Of a stretch of 64,000 nucleotides of DNA, positions 13,505 to 24,340 are shown one piece after another. The notes beneath the pieces are model-generated. The model searched no databases, was not told where the DNA came from, and was given only the letters and a program-made list of their open reading frames with translations. The position numbers were made by a program, and so were the translations under genes. Position 1 is the stretch's first letter. The number at the start of each line of letters is the position of its first letter. The DNA is from Neospora caninum Liverpool (lineage: Eukaryota > Apicomplexa > Conoidasida > Eucoccidiorida > Sarcocystidae): positions 3,506,606 to 3,570,605 of the forward strand of contig NC_018395.1 in the NCBI RefSeq assembly GCF_000208865.1, given 5' to 3'.

Positions 13505-15214
13505 GCTCGGAACCTGTTTTTTAAGGCGTTCTAAGACGCATTCAGTTGAACAGAGATTATTCAAGAACCGAGTAACGGATCCCCCGGTGCTTTCAGAATG
13601 ATCCTTTATGTGTGTGTGTGTATTCTGTGAGAATGTTTTTGAACTCAACAAGGAACAGTACTTCCCTTCATACTCTGTTGACTTGCCTGTTGATCTGCTC
13701 CCTATAGCCAACCGTCAGTCGGTATTGGCGAGACATCCGGCGTTCGAGGGAATCACGAGGAAATTTGTGATCGTTTGCTTTTCCACACTAATCTGTCCCT
13801 TCGTAACACCCGTGTTCCGCTTTTAGAGCAACACTTTAGCGGCTCAAACTGCAGGTGCCGTAGAAGGCCCATTCGGACGGCTAGTAACCACGAAACTGAT
13901 CCGCCTGCGATGATTCGAAGTTACGAATGGGAGAACGAGCATGCACAGGCTACGCTGGGGCGTTCCAGAGCTGGCACCCGCAAACTGCGATACTTACTTT
14001 AGGGTTTTCCAAAAGAAAAGCACGGCAAACGCTGCATGGCTGTGTAACGGGCCGAAATCAAACACCATGGGCATTCCAGGAGGCGGTGAAAACCGCCGTT
14101 TTCCCAGGACAACTTAACCCGTACCGAATATATACACAGGGACGCTCAGCAAGCTTTATATTCTTTTGCGCAGAATCGCGGGTTTTATTTGCCAAGAGAC
14201 ACGGGAAACAGCGGTGCTGCCAGCATGAACACAGTTGCTGTCCGGTCCCTGCTCTCGAAAACAGCCTCTATAGCGAATGCCCGCTCCGCGAATCGTTTTC
14301 AAGTAAAGCGCCCCCGGATTCGAAAGAAACATTAATATGCGGGCCTTGACAGCTGATGAAAAAGGTACACAATCTCTGTCCAACTCGGAACCACAAAGTC
14401 CCAAGCAGCGGATTCTCAGACCCGACTTTACGCAGTCTCTCAGACCGGAAGCGCTACACATGCACGGGAGCATTTTCCCGGCAGCGGCCGTAGTCTCCTT
14501 TGTCAACGCCAGCGTTCAAAGTTATGCCCATGCGTGTCGGTACACGGTTCCAAATGATCTCAGTGTCATCTTCTAAACCTGACCACGCAACTTTATGTTT
14601 AATGAACACCGTTGCTTTTCGAGATTTCTCTAAGGTCGTGCTTCGTTCGTGTCTTCGCGCAAGGCGCAGAATTCCCGTGTTTCATGGGCAACTCTGGAGG
14701 GGCTGCCGCCCTACGGCAGCTCTGGGTTTCCTCTAGGCGGTCAGGAAAACCGACGCTATCTCGTGATGCGAGCAGAACTTTGTTGAAACTCCCGTGAATG
14801 CAACCGTCCGGAGTTTCCCTGTGGAGACCAAGACTAGGGCAACCGAAAGACTCGCCTGAAAGCTCCACTCGAGAATGGCATTCTGTCTCTCGCCGACGCT
14901 CCTCCACTGGCACTATAAGACGTGGCAGCGGAACACTGCTGGCTACCTTCGAACTTGTAAGCAGAACGCAATGGCATCTGGTCTGTGGACGCGTACAAGC
15001 TTTAGCCCACTTTGTCGTCCAGCAGTTCCGACGGATTTTTGCACGCATCGCAGCACACGGACAACCCCAGATCTGGCCATTGTGGGGAGCGTGGCCTTGA
15101 TAGGCGTGTTAACTTTCGTTACGAGGGCGACACACAGTCGAGGACGGGTATGTTACCTGAAAGGAGTACCACTGATCCATCTGCTGTGTATACCTTTCCT
15201 CCGGTGTTGCAGTC
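13505..15214. other. Spacer between the RIIa-fold gene and uS17
   Basis: About 1.7 kb between two plus-strand genes. I found no exon with convincing protein content. A pyrimidine tract ending in GTTGCAG directly before the uS17 start suggests that a non-coding leader exon of uS17 lies somewhere in this stretch, but its donor could not be identified. Confidence 0.45.
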
Positions 15215-15668
15215 ATGCGCAACAAGCTGCCAAACAATGAGATGATTGGATACGTCATCAACGACAAGCACCCAAAGTCGATCCGAGTTGCCTGTGACAG
15301 GTAAAAAATCCGTAGAGTTGTGACGGGTTTTCTAGGCCGCTATCTGCTGCTCAACAACACAAGGCTCGCGGCCACTGCCGTTGCAGCACTGCCTTTCAAT
15401 TCCGCCTGCGTCTCTCCGGAACTGCCGAAAGAAGACAACGACTTCAGCTCTGTCATTGTTTCTGCGCTGCCCCGGGCCTTTCTGCAGGTTCATGTACGTC
15501 ATGCGCTACAAGAAGACGTTCCGGTACACTAAGAAAGTCTGGGCGCACGACGAGGAAAACGAAGCGAAACTGGGTGACGTGGTCAGGATACAACCACTCG
15601 GTTATCGGATAGGTCCGTGGAAAAACTATCTTCTGGTTCGTGTTCTCCACAAGGAACCTCGAGACTAG
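15215..15668 (+). CDS. Organellar small-subunit ribosomal protein uS17 (probably mitochondrial)
   Basis: Exons 15215-15300 and 15488-15668 encode 88 residues, close to the length of bacterial S17 (about 84). The OB-fold core is clear: [20 protein letters not shown] in the first exon, then [20 protein letters not shown], followed by [12 protein letters not shown] and [13 protein letters not shown]. uS17 binds 16S-type rRNA in the small-subunit body. Plastid S17 is normally encoded in the apicoplast genome in this group, so the nuclear bacterial-type copy most likely serves the mitochondrion (inference). No cleavable presequence is present: only about seven residues precede the core. The ATG lies just 3 bases downstream of a strong splice acceptor (TTGCAG), so a leader exon is likely. 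If that exon were coding, a presequence could be missed. Confidence 0.92.
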
Positions 15669-16295
15669 CGTTGCAGGAACCACCAGTAAGGTGAGCGGTC
15701 GCAAGGGCCGCGTGAGAACGACGGAAACGACGCAAATTTGAAGGAGCATCCTTGTATAGAGCGCCGCTGTGTGAGTCGCGCTTCGCAAAAGGGTTCACGG
15801 CCCTACGCCGCGCCTGCATGCTTTTCTAATGTCGAACCTGCGTTGGCGATCCGTGGTAGCGCGAGTGGCGTTGCATTGCTTCAAGTAATTGTTAGTGCCG
15901 CTCTATCCGGCCGACACAGATCGGAATCAAAACAACTTCACACTGTACATGCGGGGTCCACGGCCCTGAAGAAGCGCTCTCATGCCCTAGACGGCTCTTC
16001 TGATGTAGCCCGTGCTGGAAAGGCGCATCCCAGGCACTAAAAGGATTGCCCGGTCACATGGCAAAGCACATCTCACATCACCATTGAGTTGCGGAGAACT
16101 TCAGTGACCCACCACAGAAGAGGACGGCTCAGTGCATGAAATGCCGCGTTGTCTTCGCGGGGACACAAGCACGCCTGGTGCTGACTTTCTGACGCCCGGT
16201 GCGCACCTGTGTTCTCGACCTTCTCGGCGTTCCCGCAACTACATTACATCGGCCCTTTGCGTCGCCAGGCTGCTCTGGTTGGCGGCGTGGAGTCG
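15669..16295. other. Convergent 3' spacer
   Basis: About 630 bases between the stop codons of uS17 (plus) and the 558-residue gene (minus), so it should hold both 3' UTRs. No further exon or structured RNA was recognised. Confidence 0.5.
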
Positions 16296-18418
16296 TCAGA
16301 ACCCCGGTGAACTGTACACGTCTTTCACAGGCCGCAAGGTTGCGGAATGAAGCAAACGCGACTCTCCAGCTTGAGTTGGGTACAGCGGCCACAGTTGAGC
16401 AGTAAGCCCCGCTGGATGCATCCCTGGGGACATTGACGCGGACACCACAGGTACGCACCCGCCTAGCCTGCCGTCGCTGCGAACCCACATTGACGAGAAC
16501 TTCGCCTGACCGTCCAGCACGCCGCTACCAGGCACCCGAGACATTGAAGCGGCAACAGGACAGTCCGCTCGCTGGCCGTTACCCGAGAGGACTGTGCCGA
16601 GGGCTGCCGACTCATCCGGAGCTTCATCCGTCACCACCACGCGGTCCGGGTAGATCTCGGGATAGAAGAGCGCTACGGGCTTTCCTGACAACAACGAAAA
16701 ACGTCGAGTTTACGACCAATGTCCACTTCAAACGTCTGGATTCTAGAAAGGAGAGAACGAAATGAATCGAGCGACGGAATCTTGGAGCTGGTGCACAGCT
16801 GCTCACTTCTACGGACTTATTCGCAAGCGCATTCTGTGCGTGTCGCGATTCCCAGATTGCTGCGTGGTAGAGGCGAAACTCCGTATACGCTAAACCGCAA
16901 GATGAACTGGCGTCTTGACTCGCTTACATTTCCCCCCCTTTGTCGCTAGTCTTTCTCTTAACGGTGCTTTTTCGACACACACGCTTCTTGCTGAGCAGGC
17001 GCGATATCCACCTGGCGTGTGGAAAAAAAGGATCACGGAAAGTACGCTACCCTTTTCGAGGGTGTGCTTCCTGGTTCATCTGGCTAAAAGCTGTTCCGAC
17101 ATCAGCGGAACAGCACGCATTGAGACGTACCTGGGAAATCATACGTGAATGCAGGCTCCCTCGGACCCGCAGTCTCTGTTGGAACTGCTTCGACTGCGCG
17201 GGTGCCGCTGCCTCTTTCCCTCGAGACGTCCTCCGTGAGAGTCCGGTAGTTTGGTGCTGACGCGGCACTTCGAGAGTCATGATTTCCCCGCGAATTCCGC
17301 GAGTCTGTGCATCGATCTCTAGGGCTTGAAAGAAGGCTGCTATCCACAGTCGATTGACAACTCGATGGCACGTCCTTAGTGTCATCGGCTAGCAGAAACC
17401 CGTGCCCAGTGTGCGGACTCTGAGTTTGTGGACGCATGCAGGGTACTTGTGAAATTCTGATTGCCGGCGGGTTGCGCAGCGGCTGTACGGAAGTTCCGTT
17501 CGTATCCCCACTCAGGTACCGCGTTTGGCCGCCGGTCTTCATCCCTTGTAACCGAGCTGTCCGGCAGTTGGGAGGATCTCCAGACCAGCTTTCCAGCTGC
17601 GTACCCGGCGTTTGAGAAGTCGCGCCCTCAGACACGGTGTTCACCCGCGGCGGTCGACCTTGCCGCAGGTGTTCGAAAGCTGCCAGCAACTCCGGGTTGA
17701 CGGCTTCGGTTTCCGCCTCAACCCACGCGCCATACTGTCCTCCATAGAGGCACCCAGCGTGCTGCATGCCATCTACTTCTCTTCGCTGCCGCCGGCGCGG
17801 TTGAGTATGCACGAAAATAGGACTGTTTGACGGCGGCGCGCGACTGGAGCTCGTAGGCTGGTCAAATGCTGGCCTCTTTGGCACAGGACCACAAGCTGCT
17901 TCGGGCTCACACGATTCCCTTGCACAGCTGCGCTGGGATAATTCCTCCAGCTCTGTTGGAAGATACGGGAAACCCACCGTCCCCCCTCCACACATGCGCG
18001 ACCCTTGTTCGTGGTCTGTTTCTTCTACGTTCTCATCAAACTCGAGGACTGACTGTGTCCACGTGGGATAGTACTGTTCTGCTGACTGCGGCGTCATCTT
18101 CTGTACAGCATCTCCAGTCACCGTCACACACATGACTGCCCTTTTCTCTGGGAATACCCGGTGAACGATCACGTCCAAATCCCTTTCCGGATCGCCTAGA
18201 CAAAGCGACGTGTGGCCTCTTGCATTTTCAATAGTGCGTTCGTTCCGGTAGCTCAGAGTTATGACATCCTCCTGTCGCACGAAGTTCAGAACATCTGCCC
18301 ATTTCCCGGTAAATACCACTTCCTTACTCGCAGTTTTAGAGTTTCTAAAAATCAGTTTCGACCGTATGGAGTCAATTGCATCATTCACCTGGATCTCGGG
18401 TAGAGTCCGGAGAAACAT
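16296..18418 (-). CDS. Protein of unknown family, 558 residues, two exons
   Basis: Exons 17131-18418 and 16296-16684 (minus) join through a CCCAG/GTACGT donor and a TTGTTGTCAG acceptor in phase 1, extending the reading frame past what would otherwise be a short read-through end. The ATG was chosen because it sits in a TGCAAAATGT context; the frame is open upstream, where the residues look random. Residues 1-110 are the ordered part: MFLRTLPEIQVNDAIDSIRS, then KEVVFTGKWADVLNFVRQED and a strand-rich stretch LDVIVHRVFPEKRAVMCVTV. The rest is low in hydrophobic content and rich in Ser, Pro, Thr, Arg and Gly, probably disordered. The second exon opens with KPVALFYPEIYPDRVVVTDE, which looks ordered again. 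I recognise no domain. No signal peptide or membrane segment is visible. Confidence 0.75.
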
Positions 18419-18841
18419 TTTGCAGGGGCTTTCGAAAGCCCATCGGCCTGGCCTTGAAAAGTATACCCTACCAACGAGTTGGGGCCTCGTACATTCTGCA
18501 GGTTTCTGCAGGCGAGACATATGACGTGGTGACCCTATGCCGCGAGTTCTTGGCTTCCGCTGCAGAAGAAGTCCCCGCAGAAGGTATGCGCCTCTCGATA
18601 CACCGTGTCTGATGCGCATTGTGTATGCACGGGGATGTTAATCGTATCCTGCCGCGTTTGACCAGATTCGTCGACGGTAATTACCTCTCTGATGGCAAAA
18701 CTCGAGCTACAAAGTGAACGCACGCGGACCAACATCTATTTTTATTCAGATCCCAACGAAAACAGGGCGCGGCGAGGCAAGACAGATACTTTCCTGCTGC
18801 AACCGCACAAGTTTTGAGGTCGTTCGCTTTGGGGCCTCGGC
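18419..18841. other. Short divergent spacer
   Basis: About 420 bases between the minus-strand 558-residue gene and the plus-strand 101-residue ORF. If the latter is real this is a shared bidirectional promoter. No known motif was recognised. Confidence 0.4.
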
Positions 18842-19147
18842 ATGCGGTGGCTATATTTGCGGTCACGCAACAAACCGCCTCTGCCTTACGAGAGATACCT
18901 AAGAAAACCAGATAGCTTCACAAAGGCACTATTCGAGCAATGCTGTTGTTCAAATCGGAAGGAATGTCGACGGAAGAGGGCACCCGTCATTGTACAAACA
19001 CACGTCTTGACAAACTATCTCGAGGCGCGCGAGAAGCGACGACGACGGGAAAAAGCCGACGGGAAACGAGAGGGAGCACCGGACGAAAATCCTGAAACAC
19101 CAGAGTCACGAGAACCATCGTGGCGTAGTCATCGAATGCGGATGTAG
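18842..19147 (+). CDS. Possible small basic protein, 101 residues
   Basis: A single open frame begins MRWLYLRSRNKPPLPYERYL and continues with KPDSFTKALFEQCC, a cysteine-rich basic patch, then LTNYLEAREKRRRREK and an acidic/Pro/Glu tail. The composition (very high Arg/Lys plus a helical basic stretch) would suit a small organellar ribosomal or RNA-binding protein. However, I cannot match it to a family, and no canonical Kozak A at -3 is present (GGCATGC). An in-frame TGA lies upstream, and a weak acceptor-like TTTTGAG at about 18817 could make this the last exon of a longer gene. Kept as tentative because the residues look less random than typical shadow frames and the opposite strand carries no better frame. 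Confidence 0.35.
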   Translation: MRWLYLRSRNKPPLPYERYLRKPDSFTKALFEQCCCSNRKECRRKRAPVIVQTHVLTNYLEAREKRRRREKADGKREGAPDENPETPESREPSWRSHRMRM

Positions 19148-20188
19148 AAAAGAAACACTTTAACCAGGACGTTTACATACACAATTCAACTCTGCGCAAA
19201 AACGACTCGACGTATACAGCCATAGCTGAGAGCGACAGCAACTTGCTGTCCGCCGCCAGGTCAATCGGTAGCTGCAGTGAATCGCTAGTAAGCGCGTCCC
19301 CAGCTGCCGTTACGCGAGATGCCACCAAGCCCTGTCGTGTCTGAATCGGTTGACCCCAAGGTACCCATGCTGGACGAGGAACAAGACAACGGCTTTGCTC
19401 CTTGGAGGTCGTTAGCCGATTTTTTAGCGGGAGTTGATGTCGATAAACACGGTGACTGTCAGTCACAATCAGGGTTCTGTCATTCTCAGACAGCTGGCTC
19501 TGCTGCCACCGGCGTCGCTGTCGCCGTGATTTTTTTCAGCTATGGATAGGACCGTGAGTTCTCAGTGGGGTAAGCTCCCATTGTGGAGAGCTTCTCCCAT
19601 TCTATCGAAAACGTCACACCAGCAGCCTCACCCTTTCCCTGAGATCCTCTAGTGTCCTAGCAGCAGTTGCTGATATTGACAGTAGCCAAGGGGGAACTCG
19701 CTTGTCCGTTGACGCTGTGTGGTAGTACTACCAAACGGGATACCATACACAGTGCGTAGGCGTGCACACACGGATTGAGAGGGGAACCGACACATATATA
19801 TCGTAGGTTTCTTGGCTACCGTAGCAAAACCTGGCGATTGAGACCGCTTAATTATGACTAATTATGTTGAATCGCCCCATCCACAGGCATTTCCGTATCG
19901 TCGTTTGGCGGCCATGCATCAAAACGCGCGCCTGTCCAGCAGGCGGGCCTCGCGTCACCGTTTTCACCGTTGTACGCTGGAAGTGCGTTTTGCGCGGATC
20001 CCAAGAACAAAACGGACGTAGCAAGAGTTCGTGCAAGTGGTCGGATTTGTGAGCATATCACCACTGTAGAAAAAAAAGAGATCCCTACACTGAGCACCTC
20101 GCGATTCTGCGTGGGGCCTGGCACACTGTCTCTCTTAACGATGTAAGGAGTTCACTGTGCTGAACCACACGCCAGGACATGCCACGTA
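19148..20188. other. Convergent spacer
   Basis: About 1 kb between the 101-residue ORF (plus) and the secreted-protein gene (minus). A 76-residue frame at 19319-19549 was considered and not called. No RNA gene or repeat is visible apart from a very short ATATATAT near 19794. Confidence 0.5.
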
Positions 20189-21699
20189 CTACTCCCTGCC
20201 CATTCGATGGACCGCGTAGCCAGCCTTGGGAACCCTTTCATCTGTAAGTGGGATTTCCTTCTGTTCAGCCATCGCTTCGTGAGTTGCTGCAAGCTCTGAG
20301 AAAGAGGCTAAATCCATGCCAGCATCACATGATTTCACGGTTTCTACAGTACCTTGTGCTGTTTTCGGCTCTCCTTCAGAGTTAAGCGTATTTGGACTTT
20401 CGGGATCGTTGTCCGCCAGTGGATTAGGAAAGTCCGAGATACTCGGATGAGGAGGCTGAGGTAGCACACTAAAAAAAGGCACCACGTTCATCCACCATTG
20501 TGATCTCCCTTCATTAACACCTACTCTGAGACAGCACGACGCTGAAAAGAGCATACTTAACAGTTCGCACTGGGACATGCAGTATGGTTAGGCTCACTTG
20601 TTGCAGCCCTTCCATTTCCTGAGATAGTAAATATTCCATACACGCTACACTCGGATTATCGGAATGTTCGCTTACTTGAATTGTAAGGCCGTTGATTACA
20701 ATGCGCGGCTTGCCCAGTGGACTGTCGGCGCTGAAAGGCCAGATTGGTCTTCCCCAGTTTCGACAACTAAATCGGCAATATGCACCCACAGATGAAGGTT
20801 TATTCCAGATGGTTCCTCAGTGGGAACGATCTCCTCGGCAACAGCCACTTCCTCCCTGCAGGCAATTTATCACGGCCTCGCTACATGATGTCCCGCATAG
20901 AAGGCCACGTACACTTCCTTCCCAGGCTCCGCTGGCAGTTTCCCCTTCTATCAAAAACAATTGTTCTCTGCCCGTCAACCTTGTTCAAGGGGGCAAACTC
21001 ACGACTCCCGTCTCCTTGCAGAAGATTGACTCATGAAGATAGTTGAGCCACTGGTCACGACGGCGCATATCTCTGCAAGTCAAGTCAACATTCAAATATA
21101 GTGAGAGACCTGCCGCGCAAGACTTTGCGTACCGAGCACAGTACACAGTCGCGAGCGCCCTCTTTTCACGTATGGCAAAGCATTTGTCGTCGACTGTTTC
21201 CACCGGAACCACGATGTCCTGCACGTCATACTCCTTTTCTACCACCTGACGAAGGCGAGCTTTCTTGCGTGACACTGTTTTGACACAAACAAAGCACCTA
21301 CATTTCCACTGTAGATGAGAAGCTTGTCGTGGGATAATTGCCCGACGGTCAAGATCTTTGCGTCCGCATCACTACTGTCAAGAATCATTGCAAGCAGACC
21401 GCGGTGCCCTACAATGCGGCAGAGCAGTACTGGGTATTCTATGAGACCGATTGAGAGCAGGACAACGTACCTTCTCCACAGACCCTCATAACCTGCTTGC
21501 CTGCCTCATATTCTGTGTCTTCTTGTTTAAACGACATTTTCATGATTCCATCAGCCCAGTTATTCCTCGCTTGTTCGTTTAGGGCTTGGGACGTTTCGGG
21601 CACACTGCCTCCACCAACCTGTACCTGGCATAGTGCCCTTGTTAAAACGGTGACTACAAGGGAAGCGCCAAAGTAGAAGGAGACGTATATATGCTTCAT
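20189..21699 (-). CDS. Secreted protein with possible PH-like core and very short introns
   Basis: Seven exons on the minus strand (21471-21699, 21003-21274, 20913-20947, 20790-20855, 20676-20730, 20598-20618, 20189-20455) join in phase to give 314 residues. The start (CACAATGAAG context) opens MKHIYVSFYFGASLVVTVLT, a strong signal peptide probably cleaved near ALC-Q. Residues about 75-170 hold alternating strands and end LTCRDMRRRDQWLNYLHESI; this strand-then-amphipathic-helix ending resembles the last strand and helix of pleckstrin-homology folds, but the assignment is weak. Six cysteines fall in the mature part of this exon pair. The C-terminal 140 residues are acidic and Pro/Ser-rich, ending AVHRMGRE. 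Four introns are only 55-59 bases, far shorter than in the flanking housekeeping genes, and one of 57 bases (20619-20675) has no in-frame stop. Likely destination: secretory pathway, perhaps dense granule, microneme or vacuole (inference). Confidence 0.78.
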
Positions 21700-22318
21700 T
21701 GTGGTGTCGGTGACCAAACGACATCCGGTCCCTATAGGGTCGATTAGTTGTAGCTAAGAACTATACAGACGGTAAAAAAATGTGCCCCGCCGCGCAGATT
21801 TGCTGCGCTGTTCGTACACAGGAGGCGTTCATGCCCACCCCTACCCACGTTGCTATAGGCATTTCTCTTCCGAGAAAGCGACCACGGGGATATTAAGCTG
21901 GTATAATTCCGCAAATAAGTCAGCTCTGCTAATAGATTGCTGCTACTCGCATAAGTTGTTGTGCATGGCTGAGGGAGCAGAAACAGAGGCCACGGTGTGC
22001 TCGGCAGTTGTCAGCAAATTGGAAGGTGCAAATTTTTGTGACAGTACTAAAATATAACAACACTCTTTTTCTGCACGCGGCCCAATGTGACGAGCTCTGC
22101 AACAACTTGCTTGCGTCTCGACAGTGGAGGACGTTCCTATTGTGGATGTTTTATATGCAGTGACAGTTAACCGGTGATAACTTCTGCTCATTGCAGAGAA
22201 GGCTAATGCATTACATGATCACGGGATAAAAGAGGAAAAGACTGTCAGGTTCCGTATCGCTTCACACTGACAATATCGGCTGCAAGCGATTAGTCGGTTT
22301 CGCAAACGTAGTTCGTCT
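21700..22318 (-). other. Spacer between histidine phosphatase and secreted-protein gene
   Basis: About 620 bases between two minus-strand genes in head-to-tail order: the 3' UTR of the phosphatase and the promoter of the secreted protein. No exon or repeat is recognised. Confidence 0.5.
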
Positions 22319-24340
22319 TTACACGTATTCGATTGCTGCCGGCACTTGTCCCCCAACGTCACCCTGAAGGATCCCTTGAAGGTCCGTAACTTTGCCCCAG
22401 CGAACAATCGTCCACTGCACAGGATTTTCGTTGTCGGAAAGATCTCCCGAGGGAGAAGAGTCAGACTCCAGTCTAGTAGCATCTACGAGATCCCGAGTTG
22501 AGTTTCGCGTTCCGGTCGCCACCGCCGCACGCACCACGTGCAGAGCGGCATTGAGCTTCGGCGCATTGGTCGAAGCATTCAAAGGCACTTTCCTGAGAAC
22601 CCAGTAACACATTCATGGCTCCTATGAGGGAAGTGGTAGCCACAAATGGGAGAAGGGAAAACTCGAAGACCTGGACGTACCTGATAATCCTAAAGAGCTC
22701 ATCTAAAACACCTCCATGGGTGACCACGAGGACTCGTTCACCTTGGTGGTTTCGAACAATTTCTGAAAAGAATGACGCGACTCTGTTGTATCTGACGCAG
22801 GCAAGCAAGAAACATTACAAACGCTTTAGGCAGCTCACGTCCGAAGATCGTGAACACACAAGCTGCTTCTGTGCATAGCTTGGATACGGCAATAACCACC
22901 CTTAAATGGAGTAGATAATACCGCTTGGTTAGGAATCAGCAAGTTGCCGTCCACGTAGTAGCCTCACTGGTACTGGCTGTCACGGAAACTTCAGATCAAA
23001 TCTGCCCACTGAGATAGGCTTTCGTGTGGGTACACGTACGGAGGTGGCAGCAGGTCCGCTGCCTTTCCCAGTGCTTTTGATTCCCCGCAGGGATCCGTGT
23101 AAGAAGCCACATACCTCATTCTCAGGCTCTCCCCGCCGGGAAAAACAAAATCCGGGTTCCTGGATAAGAGATGGAAGCCCCAAACAACAGGACGTCATGT
23201 GGCCGGTTCGGCAACGTTGCCTAAATGTCGCAGTCTGCGCTACCAGCCGCCAAGTCCGACCGTTGCACGCGCTCACCGATTCTTTCGCCACATCGCCCAC
23301 TCCGCAGGAAACTTGACTTGTATATCGGACAGCAGAGAGCCTGCATTGCGAATGAAACTCATGAATGGGAAGGGCGTTCACGGGCAATTTCGTTCCGGTT
23401 TTTCGGTGGCAAGAGGCTTTTTCCGTTCATTCCTTACCTTGCAGGGTGCCTGCGTTCCACTCCATAATTCTCGGATCATGACGCACTTGTGACAGAGGAA
23501 TGCCCGCTTCCTTGCAAATTCTGTTCAGCATGACATGCCATGGACAGAACATCGGTGCGCACAAGGGACTTTGCTAACTCATCTATTGGCCAGCAATCCA
23601 AAGGCGAACTGAGGAAAACACGTTAGATAAGATCGACCGTTTTTATGGTACTCTAGTGGTCCAGTAGATGTATCTAATATAACTGGATCTTTCAGTAAGT
23701 CTCACATGTCAGCTGACTCCGCCGTTCGGCTCAACGGGCTCGAATATACCATAGTGACAGCCACTTTTCCTGTGGCTGGGTCGCCGTACATTGCCCTGCA
23801 AAACGCACAACGGCAGTCAGCTCCAGAGAGACACTCGATCGCACAACTCTGCCCGTAACGGGGACTACTGATTTAGATCTTGAGTGTTTCTGTTTACCGG
23901 ATCCAAGTTCTATTGTGTTAGCATGGTTTCGAGAACCAAGAACCAATGGTTCCACTCTGCCTCCTTCCATAGGAAGTTCTTACTTGACTTTCGCGCCACA
24001 GGTCCTACACTGCTGTCTTCCTTCCTCGTTCAGCGGAATGTCAAGCTGGCCCTGTAACACGGGACAGCACACGACTTAAAAAAACACGTGGAACAGTAGC
24101 CACGGCCCCGTAAGCCAATCAGCTGTCTCCAAATGATAAAACTGGACACACCTGAAGCCGGTGGATTTTGTTGTAGTCCGTCAGGCCATGCCGCACAACC
24201 ACCAGCTCGCAGACATTGGAAGCTAGTCCGTGGAGATTCGGAGACTGCCGGGACACTGTGCCCGAGTCAGTCCCGTTTACGGAAGTCAGGGTGCCATTGG
24301 ACAAATGTAAGTCCTTCTCACCCTCACAGCGCCCCTCCAT
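22319..24340 (-). CDS. Histidine-phosphatase superfamily (phosphoglycerate-mutase-like) enzyme
   Basis: Eight exons (24152-24340, 23984-24051, 23706-23795, 23438-23520, 23277-23340, 23115-23159, 22681-22791, 22319-22592) give 307 residues, all phases matching. The catalytic core is complete: RHG with nucleophile His51 in ELVVVRHGLTDYNKIHRLQG, conserved IPLNEEGRQQ, Arg109 in VYSSPLSRTAESAD, the acid residue Glu136 in DPRIMEWNAGTLQG, and the second histidine His205 in RVLVVTHGG. The C-terminal NAPKLNAALHVV and PVQWTIVRWGKVTDL stretches match small PGAM-like phosphatases of the cofactor-dependent branch. Substrate cannot be told: fructose-2,6-bisphosphatase/TIGAR-like, sugar-phosphate or protein phosphatase activities all occur in this group. 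A Ser/Asp/Asn-rich insertion of about 35 residues sits before the last strand. The first-exon ATG (MEGRCEG) is my choice; the frame is open about 45 codons further upstream. Confidence 0.92.

Noticed and set aside
19319..19549. 76-codon plus-strand frame with a hydrophobic end
   Set aside because: It is short, has a poor start context, no homology and no supporting exon; it lies in a convergent 3' spacer.
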